Source of the DNA: Desulfurella amilsii
GTDB lineage: Bacteria > Campylobacterota_A > Desulfurellia > Desulfurellales > Desulfurellaceae
Assembly (NCBI RefSeq): GCF_002119425.1
Contig: NZ_MDSU01000018.1
Span: 62,001-126,000, forward strand
Direction: 5' to 3'
DNA: 64,000 nt
The number at the start of each line of letters is the position of its first letter. Position 1 is the first letter of the stretch. This document shows, piece by piece, positions 44,427 to 53,127 of the stretch. The notes under the pieces were generated by a model. It ran no database searches. It was not told the DNA's origin and saw only the letters and a program-made list of their open reading frames with translations. The translations under genes were made by a program, and so were the position numbers.

Positions 44427-45854
44427 ATGTTATTATCTAAGAAAGCGTATATTCAAAGAATTGCGACAAAAAAACCAAATCTTTATATTAATGGGGAAAG
44501 AATAGATAACTTTATTGATCACCCAAATATTAAACCTATGATTGATTCAATTGGGTTAACATATGAGTTAGCATCAAAAGACGAATTTAAAGATTTGGCA
44601 ACTGCAAATTCTCAATTTATAAGTGAACCAATTAACAGATTTTTGCATATCTATACAGAAAAAGAAGATCTTATAAAACGCATTAAGTTAGCAAGGCTTT
44701 TGAGTCAAAAATTAGCAACTTGCAATTACCGCTGCGTAGGATGTGATATCCTAAACGCTTTATACGCTACTACTTACGACATGGATGAAGCATTAAAAAC
44801 CAATTATCATAAAAGATTATTGGATTACATTAAATATGTACAACAAAATGATTTAGCTGTGTCTGGTGCATTAACAGATGTAAGGGGCGATAGAGCAAAA
44901 AGTCCAAGCCAACAAGATGACATGTATCTAAAAATTGTAGAAAAAAAATCTGACGGTATAGTGGTAAAGGGCGCAAAAATTTGTCAATCCGGTACATTGG
45001 TTGTCGATGAAACTGTTGTTATGCCAACAATTGCATTAAAGGAAGCTGATAAAGCCTATGCTGTTTCATTTGCAATGGAATCCGGCACAAAGGGTGTTAC
45101 GTATGTTTTACAGAATAATGCGTACGAGTCCAAAAAAAGAGAAACGCCAGGTTGGGAATCAGGTAATCCATATGGTGACAGAGGCACGTTTTTAGTTATT
45201 CTTGACAACGTATTTGTGCCTTGGGATAGGGTGTTTATGTGCGAAGAATACAACTATGCTGGTTTATTAGTAAGCAATTTTACCGATATTCACAGATATG
45301 TTGGCTCTGGCTGTAAAGCAGGTTTTATTGATACAATGCTAGGTGCTGCTAAACTAATGTCAGAATACAACGGTATTCAAAATGCCTCTCATGTAGTAAA
45401 TAAGATTACGGACATTGTCAAAGGCCAAGAAAGTTGTTATGCATGCGGTTTAGCTGCAGGGTATGAAGGCATAAAGACAAAATCAGGTGTATATTTGCCA
45501 AATTCTTTATATTCAAATGTATCAAAAACACTTGGCCTGCCAGCAATTGCTCAGGCTGCTATAAATCTTGCAGATATAACTGGTGGCGTATGCGTTACAG
45601 CTCCTTCTGAAAAGGACTTAAATAACCCCGACATAGGAAAATATATAGAGCATTATTTGAAAGGAAGTGATGCGGCTACAACACAAGAAAGGTTAAAATT
45701 AATAAAATTTGTTGAATATTGGATAGCAGGACCCCATTTAGCTGGTGCTATTCATGGTGGCGGATCACCTATTACACCAAACATTTTTATACAAAGGTTG
45801 GCAAATGTAGATCAAAAAAAATCACTGGTAAAAGAGCTGCTAGAAATCAACTAG
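44427..45854 (+). CDS. 4-hydroxybutyryl-CoA dehydratase-like FAD/[4Fe-4S] enzyme (copy 2)
   Basis: A protein of 475 residues from the ATG at 44427 (AAAAGGAGGG in front; an upstream in-frame ATG lies before that site). Cluster ligands are C99 and C103 in ATCNYRCVG and H289 and C296 in [10 protein letters not shown], the same numbering for the cysteine pair as in clostridial AbfD. The flavin-region [10 protein letters not shown] is conserved. It diverges strongly from copy 1, so it probably acts on a different hydroxyacyl-CoA. It is followed by an enoyl-CoA hydratase, which could use its product. Confidence 0.86.
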   Translation: MLLSKKAYIQRIATKKPNLYINGERIDNFIDHPNIKPMIDSIGLTYELASKDEFKDLATANSQFISEPINRFLHIYTEKEDLIKRIKLARLLSQKLATCNYRCVGCDILNALYATTYDMDEALKTNYHKRLLDYIKYVQQNDLAVSGALTDVRGDRAKSPSQQDDMYLKIVEKKSDGIVVKGAKICQSGTLVVDETVVMPTIALKEADKAYAVSFAMESGTKGVTYVLQNNAYESKKRETPGWESGNPYGDRGTFLVILDNVFVPWDRVFMCEEYNYAGLLVSNFTDIHRYVGSGCKAGFIDTMLGAAKLMSEYNGIQNASHVVNKITDIVKGQESCYACGLAAGYEGIKTKSGVYLPNSLYSNVSKTLGLPAIAQAAINLADITGGVCVTAPSEKDLNNPDIGKYIEHYLKGSDAATTQERLKLIKFVEYWIAGPHLAGAIHGGGSPITPNIFIQRLANVDQKKSLVKELLEIN

Positions 45855-45869
45855 GAAAAGGAGCGTGTA

Positions 45870-46643
45870 ATGCCTGCTTTTAAAAACATAATTTATACTG
45901 AAGAAGATAACATTACCTGGATTCAATTTAATAGACCAAATAAACTCAACGCTTTTACAAGAGAAATGTGGGAAGAGCTTTATCAGTCGCTGGAGTTAGC
46001 AAAGGGCAATAAAACGACATTGGTTGTTGTTACAGGTACAGGAAAAGCTTTTAGCGCAGGTGATGATATACCATCCATGTACAAGTTTAAAACTAAAGAA
46101 GAATCACTCAATTTCTTTAGCATATTAGAAAAACCATTCGAATCTCTATTAGATTTTGAAAAGCCGCTTATTGGAATGGTAAATGGCTTAGCATATGGTG
46201 GCGGTTGTGAGTTACTTTTTTTTATGGATATTATTGTAGCAGGTAAAGATTCTAAATTTGCTTTGCCAGAAACCAAACTTGGATTGATACCACCTGGAGC
46301 GCTATCTGTGGGTTACAATGTTTTGGGTATAAAACAAATTAACCGACTTGCTTTGACAGGAGAAGCAATTGATGTATACGAAGCTCAAAGAATTGGCCTT
46401 GTGGATTACATAGTAGAACCAGATAAATTAAAAGATAAAACGCTTGAGATTACACGGAAAATCCTTTCTAACTCCAAACAGCCAATGCAGTTTATAAAAA
46501 GACTCTCAAACAAACGTAGAATTAAGGTAGAATTAGCTAACATGATTGAGAAATTGGCAGCTTTTTCTATCGAGGAAGAATCAAAACAGAGAATGGGGGC
46601 TTTTATAAACAAAAAAAACGAAACTAGTGACATCTTTTGTTAA
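45870..46643 (+). CDS. Enoyl-CoA hydratase, region E
   Basis: A 257-residue crotonase-fold protein. Both hydratase glutamates are present, in YGGGCELLFF near residue 111 and LPETKLGLIP near 131, and the oxyanion segment is AGDDIPSM near 66. This contrasts with the LiuC-like paralogue at 36316, which lacks the first glutamate. It should hydrate the enoyl-CoA made by dehydratase copy 2 to a 3-hydroxyacyl-CoA, the type of substrate that the following Ltp2-like pair would cleave. A 211-base spacer separates it from that pair. Confidence 0.87.
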   Translation: MPAFKNIIYTEEDNITWIQFNRPNKLNAFTREMWEELYQSLELAKGNKTTLVVVTGTGKAFSAGDDIPSMYKFKTKEESLNFFSILEKPFESLLDFEKPLIGMVNGLAYGGGCELLFFMDIIVAGKDSKFALPETKLGLIPPGALSVGYNVLGIKQINRLALTGEAIDVYEAQRIGLVDYIVEPDKLKDKTLEITRKILSNSKQPMQFIKRLSNKRRIKVELANMIEKLAAFSIEEESKQRMGAFINKKNETSDIFC

Positions 46644-46854
46644 AGTGAAATTTCAATTTTTAGGAGGTGTCATAAGGAACACTTCTTGGAGCACGCTGGT
46701 CATGTAGCGATAAACACTTTTTTGTGCGAAACTGCGGTGGTATTGTAGGTTATTGGTATGATGGATTTAGATGTAAGCAAAAGAGTGGCAGGAAAAAGAG
46801 CATTATGCTCCCAAGTGAAATTAATCAAAGAAAAAGATTTAGGAGGGAGAAAGA
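46644..46854 (+). other. 211-base spacer with an orphan ribosome site, possible gene remnant
   Basis: The spacer starts with a strong TTTTAGGAGGTG but no usable start codon follows; ATA stands where ATG would be expected. Two short stretches in different frames look protein-like (one includes EHAGHVAINTF, the other NCGGIVGYWYDGF), suggesting a decayed gene with frameshifts. I could not name the ancestor. The true ribosome site of the next gene is at its end (GGAGGGAG). Confidence 0.35.
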
Positions 46855-48045
46855 ATGAGTTACGACAACCTTAAAAAACTAAAAGATAAATACGCCATTG
46901 TGGGTGTAGGTTATACACCACAAGGAAAAGTATCAAATAGGAGTGCTTTAAGTTTTTATGTGGAAGCAGGTATTAATGCAATAAAAGATGCTGGATTAAA
47001 AAAAGAAGATATAGATGGTTTAATATGCTATAGGCAATTTGGCACCCTTTTAAATGAACCAGAGCCAACACCTTACTTAGTAGCTCAGATGTTAGGTATA
47101 CAGCCCACTATTTTAAGTCAAGAATCATATTGCCCAAGGCACCACTTTGTGCAAGCTATATCGCTTTTAGAAGCTGGCTTTTGCAATCACGTTTTAATTA
47201 TATACGCTGATAATGGCCTCTCAGGAGGCAGAACATTTATAGAAGAAGCTACACACCCAGAACCTAAAAATGACAATTACCTTTATGGTGAATTTGGTTT
47301 TGTTGGAGATTATGCGCTTGCTGCAAGAAGAGCCATGTATGAGTTTAACACTGGTCCAGATACTTGGAAAGAAATAGCAATTAGCCAAAGAAAGTGGGCT
47401 ATGTTAAACCCTACCGCCACAATGTACCAAAAACCATTAACGCCTGAAGACTATTTAAACTCAGACTATATTGTAGAACCGTTTAGAAAACTTGATGCAG
47501 CTTTAATAAGCGATGGTGGCAGAGCATGTATTGTCACATCCGTTGAGCGCGCCAAAGATTTAAAAAACCCTATTGTTTCAATAATGGGTATTGGAGAAGC
47601 AAACCCTAGCATCGATATACACCAAGCTACCTATATAACAGGACCGACAGGCGCTAAAAAGGCGTCAGAAATGGCTTTTAATATGGCAAATATTACGCTT
47701 AATGATATAGACGCATGTGAGATATATGATTGCTTTACATACACAGTAGAAATCACAATGCAAGATTACGGTTTCTTTAAGCCAGGTGAAGGAAAAGACT
47801 TCTTTAAAAATGGTTATACTGCTCCAGGTGGCAAACTACCTGTGAATACTTCTGGTGGTTTACTCTCAGAAGCGTATTTTATGGGTTTAACACCTATTAC
47901 AGAAGCGCTAATGCAGCTCATGGGCAGGTGTGGCCAAAGACAACTAGGTACAGCAGTAGGCAATAAAAAACCAGAGATAATCTTATGCAGCGACAATGGA
48001 AGTGTATTGCAAACGCATGCAACTATAATTTTAAGGAGGCAATAA
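46855..48045 (+). CDS. Thiolase-fold lipid-transfer protein, Ltp2-like (probable retro-aldolase subunit)
   Basis: A 396-residue thiolase-fold protein that has lost thiolase chemistry. The histidine of VHDCFT is tyrosine (IYDCFT near residue 295), and the GGLxxKGHPxGATG motif is replaced by GGLLSEAYFMG. C93 remains in a changed setting (ESYCPRHHF). The tyrosine and LSExY patterns are those of Ltp2, which with a DUF35 protein forms an aldolase that cleaves beta-hydroxyacyl-CoAs in actinobacterial steroid side-chain degradation. The DUF35 partner follows with no gap. It could yield a ketone or aldehyde plus acetyl- or propionyl-CoA. Substrate unknown. Confidence 0.82.
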   Translation: MSYDNLKKLKDKYAIVGVGYTPQGKVSNRSALSFYVEAGINAIKDAGLKKEDIDGLICYRQFGTLLNEPEPTPYLVAQMLGIQPTILSQESYCPRHHFVQAISLLEAGFCNHVLIIYADNGLSGGRTFIEEATHPEPKNDNYLYGEFGFVGDYALAARRAMYEFNTGPDTWKEIAISQRKWAMLNPTATMYQKPLTPEDYLNSDYIVEPFRKLDAALISDGGRACIVTSVERAKDLKNPIVSIMGIGEANPSIDIHQATYITGPTGAKKASEMAFNMANITLNDIDACEIYDCFTYTVEITMQDYGFFKPGEGKDFFKNGYTAPGGKLPVNTSGGLLSEAYFMGLTPITEALMQLMGRCGQRQLGTAVGNKKPEIILCSDNGSVLQTHATIILRRQ

Positions 48046-48444
48046 ATGAGTATTTTTTTACCAACCCCGACATCTGACACAGCTTTTTTTTGGGAAGCAT
48101 CTAAAAATAAACAGTTAAAATTCCAAAAATGCAGAGATTGTGGCTATGTCAGATGGCCTGCTTCAATTGCTTGCCCACAGTGCCATTCTCTAAACTTCGA
48201 ATATATAATTTCAAAAGGATTGGGGAAAATCTATTCTTTTGTAGTATATAAAGTGGCTTTCCATAAAGCTTTTAAAGATAATCTTCCCTACATAGTAGCT
48301 ATTGTTGAGCTTGATGAAGGACCACGTATCGTTAGTAATATAATAAACTGTGATCCATCTAAATTAAGCTGTGATATGCCAGTTAAGGTAGTGTGGGAAG
48401 AGGCTTTAGAGTTTAATATACCTAAGTTTGAATTGAATCTTTAG
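48046..48444 (+). CDS. DUF35 OB-fold/zinc-ribbon protein of the ChsH2 type
   Basis: A 132-residue protein. It opens with PTPTSDTAFFWEA, followed by the zinc ribbon CRDCG...CPQCH (near 28-46) and the OB-fold segments YSFVVYKVAFHKAF and IVAIVELDEGPR. These match the DUF35 domain of ChsH2, the essential partner of Ltp2 aldolase, and differ from the HMGCS-partner DUF35 at 35870. The start codon follows the Ltp2-like stop directly. It presumably forms a heteromeric complex with that protein. Confidence 0.86.
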   Translation: MSIFLPTPTSDTAFFWEASKNKQLKFQKCRDCGYVRWPASIACPQCHSLNFEYIISKGLGKIYSFVVYKVAFHKAFKDNLPYIVAIVELDEGPRIVSNIINCDPSKLSCDMPVKVVWEEALEFNIPKFELNL

Positions 48445-48455
48445 GAGATGTTGCT

Positions 48456-49584
48456 ATGGAAAGCGTAGGGAAACTATATGGATTTTATGATCCCGATCAG
48501 ATGAGAATGGTATTTAGGAATCGATCTAAAAAATTAGTACCAAAAGTTACTACTTTAGAGAAATGTGTTTCTTAACTGATCTTAAAGGAGATCGTGGTAA
48601 AAAACCATCACAGCAATCTGATCTTGACAGCAATTTACGCGTTGTAGAAGTTAAAAAAGATGGTATTGTTATACGCGGCGCAAAAGTGATGATATGTGGT
48701 GTTGCTGCTTCAAATGAAATTTTTTTACTGCCCGGCGGAGTTTATGGAGAAGCGGATAAAGACTTTGCTGTAGCTTACGTAGTACCAAGGTATATAGAAG
48801 GTCTAACTATTGTAGAAACAACACGTCCAAGCGACCTAAGGGGAGCTTGGAGATAACTTTGATATGCCGCAAACTGGAATTACGCAAAGCCTATCTATTG
48901 TTTGATAATGTGTTTGTGCCTAACGATAGAGTATTTATGCGTGGAGAATATAAGTACACTCGTGATATCATAAATTATTTTACTTCTACTTACCGCGCAT
49001 GTCTTGGCGTTTGTGTTGCAGGGCAAGAGGATACAATGATTGGTGCAGCAGTTTTGATAGCCAGAGCTAATGGTTTGTCTTCTCGAGTATTTTTCGATAA
49101 ACTTATTAATATGTCTATTAATAATGAAGTGACATATGGACTTGGCATAGGAGCTATAGCTCTAGGCAAAAAACACCCTTCTGGCGTATATTTTCCGGAT
49201 CAGCTTTTAACTAATGTAAACAAAGTTCAAGTAGCAACACTTCCGTATGAGACAAAAAGACTTACACAAGATATTGCTGGTGGTATAGGAGAAGCCGGGT
49301 GCTTAACTTCATGCCAAGATATCGAAAACCCTCAATATGGGCCACTAATAGAAAAATATCTAAAAGCAGGTGAAGGTTCTGGTAAAACTCGCGCAAAAAT
49401 TGCAAGGTTAATAGAATGGTTAACCTTAGGTGCAGGTGTTCCTGGCACAATGCATGGGGGAGGGTCTCCTGATGGTGCACGCCTGTTTGTTAGAGCTCTA
49501 ACTCCTTTCGATAAATATGTAGACTATGCAAAAAAAATTATGAATATTGAGGAAGATGTTAAAGAACCTGAAAAAACAAAATAA
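48456..49584 (+). pseudogene. Fused relic: CoA-transferase A start joined to broken dehydratase (copy 3)
   Basis: The first 39 codons (48456-48575) copy the N-terminus of CoA-transferase subunit A (MESVGKLYGFYDPDQM against MESIGELLGFHHPDEM at 23185). From about 48563 the sequence becomes, in another frame, the middle and end of a dehydratase like 21692 and 44427 (TDLKGDRGKKPSQQ onwards). Two more frame changes occur between 48850 and 48895, and the final open part runs to 49584. The cluster histidine is tyrosine (TYRACLGVC). A deletion therefore removed most of a ctfA, presumably ctfB, and about 150 residues of a dehydratase. Function is lost. Confidence 0.88.
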
Positions 49585-49609
49585 ATTAGCTTGATTTGCT
49601 TGCTTTAGC

Positions 49610-49632
49610 TGTAGAAAAGGTTTTTTTCTACA
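49610..49632 (+). terminator. Hairpin after the dehydratase pseudogene
   Basis: TGTAGAAAA (49610-49618) pairs with TTTTCTACA (49624-49632) around a five-base loop. The tail afterwards is only AT-rich, so terminator strength is doubtful. It may separate the relic from the acyl-CoA dehydrogenase gene. Confidence 0.45.
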
Positions 49633-49659
49633 CCTATTAAAAATAAGAGGAGGTTTCTT

Positions 49660-50796
49660 ATGATTGATTTTACTTTTACACAAGAACAAGAGGATTTCAG
49701 AAAACAAGTGGCAGAATTTGTGAAAGCAAAAATTGCACCAAAAGTTAAGGATATGGAAAAAAATAAAGGTGCAGACAAAGAGGTAGTTGAAGCTGTGAAA
49801 GAAGCAAAACTCACAGGTATATTTATACCAAAAGCGTATGGTGGCTTAGGGCTTGGCTACGTTGCAAGGCTTATTGCTTTGGAAGAAATCGCCAAAGTCT
49901 CTCCTGGTGTTTCCATGATGCTCCAGATTTTTGGTCTTGGTATTGAGCCTATTCTAAAATCAGGCAGCGCAGAGCAAAAAGAAAAATACCTACCAGGCCT
50001 TGCAAGTGGAGAAAAACTTGCTACAGTAGCTGTAACAGAAACCACTGGTGGATCAGACCCAACAGGCATAGAAACAACATACACAAAGGAAAGTGACTAC
50101 TACATACTAAATGGAAGAAAAATTATGCTTACCAATGCTCCCGTTGCCAATACATTTGTGGTGCTTGCGAAAGATCCAAATAACCCAAAAGCCTTTTCTA
50201 CCTTCATAATTGAAGATACATTCGAAGGCTTCAAAAGAGGAAAAGATTGGAACGAGATAGGCCTTCATGGTTGCAGTGTGGGTGAGATACTGCTTCAAAA
50301 CTGCAAAGTGCCCCAAGGAAACCTGCTTGGAGAAGAAGGCAAAGGCATGAGGGTAGCGATGAGCGCCATAGGTGAAGTAGGCAGAAGCGGTATGGTAGGT
50401 GTGGGCCTTGGTATACTCTCTGCTCTTTTAGAACAGTCGGTAAACTTTTCAAAAAAACGCATACTATACGGAAAACCCATAAGCAACTTACAAACCATAC
50501 AAAACAAAATAGCTCAAATGAAATTAGATTTAGAAGTCTCAAGCCTACTTGGCTATAGAGCAGCAAGCATGCAGGATAAAGCTCAAAGATGTGACCTAGA
50601 GTTTGCCATGGCAAAGTACTATACTACAGAAGCTGCCCAGAGGTGCGCTAAAATGGCTGTGGATATCCATGGTGGCTATGGCGTTGTAGAAGAATCTATT
50701 GTCACAAGATTATTACGGGATGCCTTTGTGCTTGGTCCATCTGCTGGCACATCAGACATTATGACGGTTATTATTGCAAGGGCGGCTATTGGGTAG
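49660..50796 (+). CDS. Acyl-CoA dehydrogenase with atypical active site
   Basis: A 378-residue acyl-CoA dehydrogenase fold protein with intact FAD segments (VTETTGGSDPTG, KKRILYGKPI, DIHGGYGV). The usual catalytic glutamate motif YEGT is replaced by PSAGTSD near residue 362. The isovaleryl-CoA-type position in helix G is glycine (EVGRSGMVG). Neither standard base is therefore present, as in some dehydrogenases that use an aspartate on another helix. It lies downstream of the relic with its own AGAGGAGG site. Substrate unknown; it may serve the region E pathway. Confidence 0.83.
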   Translation: MIDFTFTQEQEDFRKQVAEFVKAKIAPKVKDMEKNKGADKEVVEAVKEAKLTGIFIPKAYGGLGLGYVARLIALEEIAKVSPGVSMMLQIFGLGIEPILKSGSAEQKEKYLPGLASGEKLATVAVTETTGGSDPTGIETTYTKESDYYILNGRKIMLTNAPVANTFVVLAKDPNNPKAFSTFIIEDTFEGFKRGKDWNEIGLHGCSVGEILLQNCKVPQGNLLGEEGKGMRVAMSAIGEVGRSGMVGVGLGILSALLEQSVNFSKKRILYGKPISNLQTIQNKIAQMKLDLEVSSLLGYRAASMQDKAQRCDLEFAMAKYYTTEAAQRCAKMAVDIHGGYGVVEESIVTRLLRDAFVLGPSAGTSDIMTVIIARAAIG

Positions 50797-50894
50797 TACA
50801 AAGCTTTGATTTTTATAAAATATTTTCATTATTGACAGAATTTGAAAGTAAGTGTAGAAAAAAGGAGGTATATTTTTAAAAGGAGGAATTAAGA

Positions 50895-51968
50895 TTGAAA
50901 GTAGAAGAGATTTTATCTAAAATAGTTCCAATTAATGAAGAAATTTATAAACAAGCAAATCAAAGAACATCAAAACTGATTATGCCATATAGGGCAATGG
51001 GTTATTTGAATGATATATCAGAACAATTATGTGCCATTTATTCTTCTATGTCTTTAAAAATCGAAAATAAAGCTGTATTTGTTATGGCAGCAGACCATGG
51101 AGTAGCAGAAGAAGATGTGAGTGCATATCCTCAACAGGTTACTTGCGAAATGATAAAAGCTTTTATTAAAGGTAATGCAACTATAACTGTCCTTGCAAGA
51201 TTAAATAATTGTTCTACTATCGTCGCTGATGTGGGCACAAAATGCGATTTATCAGAAAAAGAACCAATAGGTCAAAATCAATTTATAATAAAGAAAGTTA
51301 AAAATGGCACAAATAACTTTGCAAAACAACCCGCAATGACAAAAGAAGAAGCGTATAACTCAATACTAACTGGCTTTAAAATTGCAGATGAGTATATAAC
51401 ATCTAAAAAACTCAATTTAATAGCAACCGGCGATATGGGCATAGCAAACACAACCGCAGCTTCTGCGGTTGGTGCTTGTATAACAAAAAACAATGTAGAA
51501 CTTATAACAGGAAGAGGTACACTTATAACAGACGATACACTTGAAAATAAAATTGCCATTATCAAAAAATCACTAAATCTTCACAACCCAAGCCCCAATG
51601 ATCCAATAGATGTATTATCAAAAGTAGGTGGTCTTGAGATTGGTGCAATTGCAGGTGTAATTTTGGCTGCTTGCTACAATAAAATACCTGTTGTTATTGA
51701 TGGTTTAATTTCAACTGCTGGCGCACTTTTGGCTTACAAACTAAACCCACTGACAAAGCAATATATGTTTGCAGGCCATTTATCTTATGAGCCAGGCCAT
51801 AGCTTAATGCTCTCTTATTTAGGATTAAGGCCAATCTTACAATTAGATATGAGGCTTGGCGAAGGCAGTGGAGCTGTGCTTGCAATGCCTATCATTGAAG
51901 CAGCGGCTAAAATAATAACGCAAGTAGCTACATTTGATGAAGCGCAAGTAACCAAAAGCAGTTTATAA
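50895..51968 (+). CDS. cobT: Nicotinate-nucleotide:dimethylbenzimidazole phosphoribosyltransferase
   Basis: A 357-residue CobT that makes alpha-ribazole phosphate, the lower ligand of cobalamin. MAADHGVAEEDVSAYP near residue 55, GDMGIANTTAASAV near 178 and the catalytic glutamate in RLGEGSGAVLA near 317 are typical. The start is TTG at 50895 with AAAGGAGGAA in front; an additional AAGGAGGT 20 bases upstream has no reading frame. It stands alone, converging with trmB, with no other cobalamin gene in the window. No cobalamin riboswitch was recognised. Confidence 0.93.
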   Translation: MKVEEILSKIVPINEEIYKQANQRTSKLIMPYRAMGYLNDISEQLCAIYSSMSLKIENKAVFVMAADHGVAEEDVSAYPQQVTCEMIKAFIKGNATITVLARLNNCSTIVADVGTKCDLSEKEPIGQNQFIIKKVKNGTNNFAKQPAMTKEEAYNSILTGFKIADEYITSKKLNLIATGDMGIANTTAASAVGACITKNNVELITGRGTLITDDTLENKIAIIKKSLNLHNPSPNDPIDVLSKVGGLEIGAIAGVILAACYNKIPVVIDGLISTAGALLAYKLNPLTKQYMFAGHLSYEPGHSLMLSYLGLRPILQLDMRLGEGSGAVLAMPIIEAAAKIITQVATFDEAQVTKSSL

Positions 51969-51972
51969 TACT

Positions 51973-53097
51973 TTATTGAGTAACTTTTTCTAGAGTATCA
52001 CAAAAATCATTTGTGAATAAAAAATTAGTTTGAGGTAGTAAAAAAACACTATCTTCTAAAAAACCAAAAAAAATATGCTGTGCTAAATAGCTTCCAATTG
52101 CTACTTCTATTATTTTATAGTCAACATTTTTATTTTCGTATATGCCAAGTATTTTAAAAATCAGTTCACTGTTTTTGTATTCTAATCTTTTTAAATTAAT
52201 AGGAAAATCGTATTTTTTATAAAAATTTGGCGGCGAATTGAACGTTTTTTGTAAAACTAGCGAGTAAAACACTCTGTTTAAGCGTTTCCATTTTTTTGCA
52301 TACAATGTGTCAAAATTATTCTTTATTTCAATAAAATGTTTGTTTTGAGGTTTCAGGCCAAAATTATTTGCAATAATTGAGCTATGAACGGCAAATGAAT
52401 AGTTATCTGTAATAATGCGTAAAAAACCGTTTTGCTTTATTTTATCGGTAATTTTTTTAAATGTGATTTTGTTAAAAATGGAATGTTGAATACGGTAAAA
52501 TTTAAACCACGGCTCTGGAAAATTTACATAAATATTATCAAAGCAGTTATTTTCAAATAAATCAATAGCATACTTCGCATCGTAATTAATCAATTTTATG
52601 TTATTTAACTTTTGCAGACAACAGCGATTTAAGGCTGTTAAATAATCTTTGCCGTAAATTTCTATACCGTAAAAAAACTCGTTTGATCTTTGCCTTGCCA
52701 AGCTAAGCAAAAACTCTCCTCTGCCAAAACCTATTTCTAGGTTATTAATATTTTTTTGCAGCTTGAGTGGGTCTTTTTGAGTATAGATTTTTTCAAAGCA
52801 ATCACATAAGTGCATATACGAGTTTGTTGGCTCTAAATTGTGAAAAACTATTTCTGCTTTTAGAAAATTTGCAATATTTTTTGAGATGCACAATATTTCA
52901 TTTTTAAGCTCATCTGTTACGATGGAACGTGTAACTTTATTTAATTTTATAATTAATGAATCGTGTTTTTTGTAAAAATCTAAAAAACAATTAAATGGCT
53001 CATTTAATGACAAAATGCCCCTATTTTTGAACACAAAAAGATCAACACAAACTATATCTTTTAAATTTTTATCTGTTTTTAATATTGCGTGAGGCAT
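51973..53097 (-). CDS. trmB: tRNA (guanine-N7)-methyltransferase, long form
   Basis: A protein of about 374 residues. I start it at the ATG 53095-53097, because a longer frame would begin in the argG terminator. The methyltransferase core lies near residues 115-250 with SAM motif EIGFGRGEFLL and the tRNA-handling NFPEPWFK element. The extra N- and C-terminal regions make it much longer than E. coli TrmB, as in Campylobacterota. It modifies G46 of tRNAs. It is the last gene of the argF-argG side and converges with cobT. Confidence 0.9.
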   Translation of the reverse strand: MPHAILKTDKNLKDIVCVDLFVFKNRGILSLNEPFNCFLDFYKKHDSLIIKLNKVTRSIVTDELKNEILCISKNIANFLKAEIVFHNLEPTNSYMHLCDCFEKIYTQKDPLKLQKNINNLEIGFGRGEFLLSLARQRSNEFFYGIEIYGKDYLTALNRCCLQKLNNIKLINYDAKYAIDLFENNCFDNIYVNFPEPWFKFYRIQHSIFNKITFKKITDKIKQNGFLRIITDNYSFAVHSSIIANNFGLKPQNKHFIEIKNNFDTLYAKKWKRLNRVFYSLVLQKTFNSPPNFYKKYDFPINLKRLEYKNSELIFKILGIYENKNVDYKIIEVAIGSYLAQHIFFGFLEDSVFLLPQTNFLFTNDFCDTLEKVTQ

Positions 53098-53107
53098 ATA
53101 TAAAAAA

Positions 53108-53122
53108 AGGGGCAAAGCCCCT
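53108..53122 (-). terminator. Terminator after argG
   Basis: On the minus strand AGGGGC (53117-53122) pairs with GCCCCT (53108-53113) across a three-base loop and is followed by seven T. It lies between argG and trmB and ends about 10 bases before the trmB ATG, so trmB expression needs readthrough or its own promoter. Confidence 0.8.
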
Positions 53123-53127
53123 AAAAA

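Noticed and set aside
21692-45854. HpaB-family proteins as oxygen-dependent 4-hydroxyphenylacetate hydroxylases
   Set aside because: Both intact copies keep the CxxxC and His-x6-Cys iron-sulfur ligands of 4-hydroxybutyryl-CoA dehydratase, which hydroxylases lack.
48847-49584. Separate gene beginning at the TTG at 48847
   Set aside because: It is the C-terminal frame of a broken dehydratase; it has no ribosome site and the preceding frames continue the same protein family.
50797-50894. Cobalamin riboswitch upstream of cobT
   Set aside because: Only 98 bases are available and I see no conserved B12-box-like element; just two purine-rich ribosome sites.
53098-53115. TTG at 53115 as the start of trmB
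   Set aside because: It lies inside the argG terminator stem and adds only six residues of uncharacteristic sequence; the ATG at 53097 is preferred.
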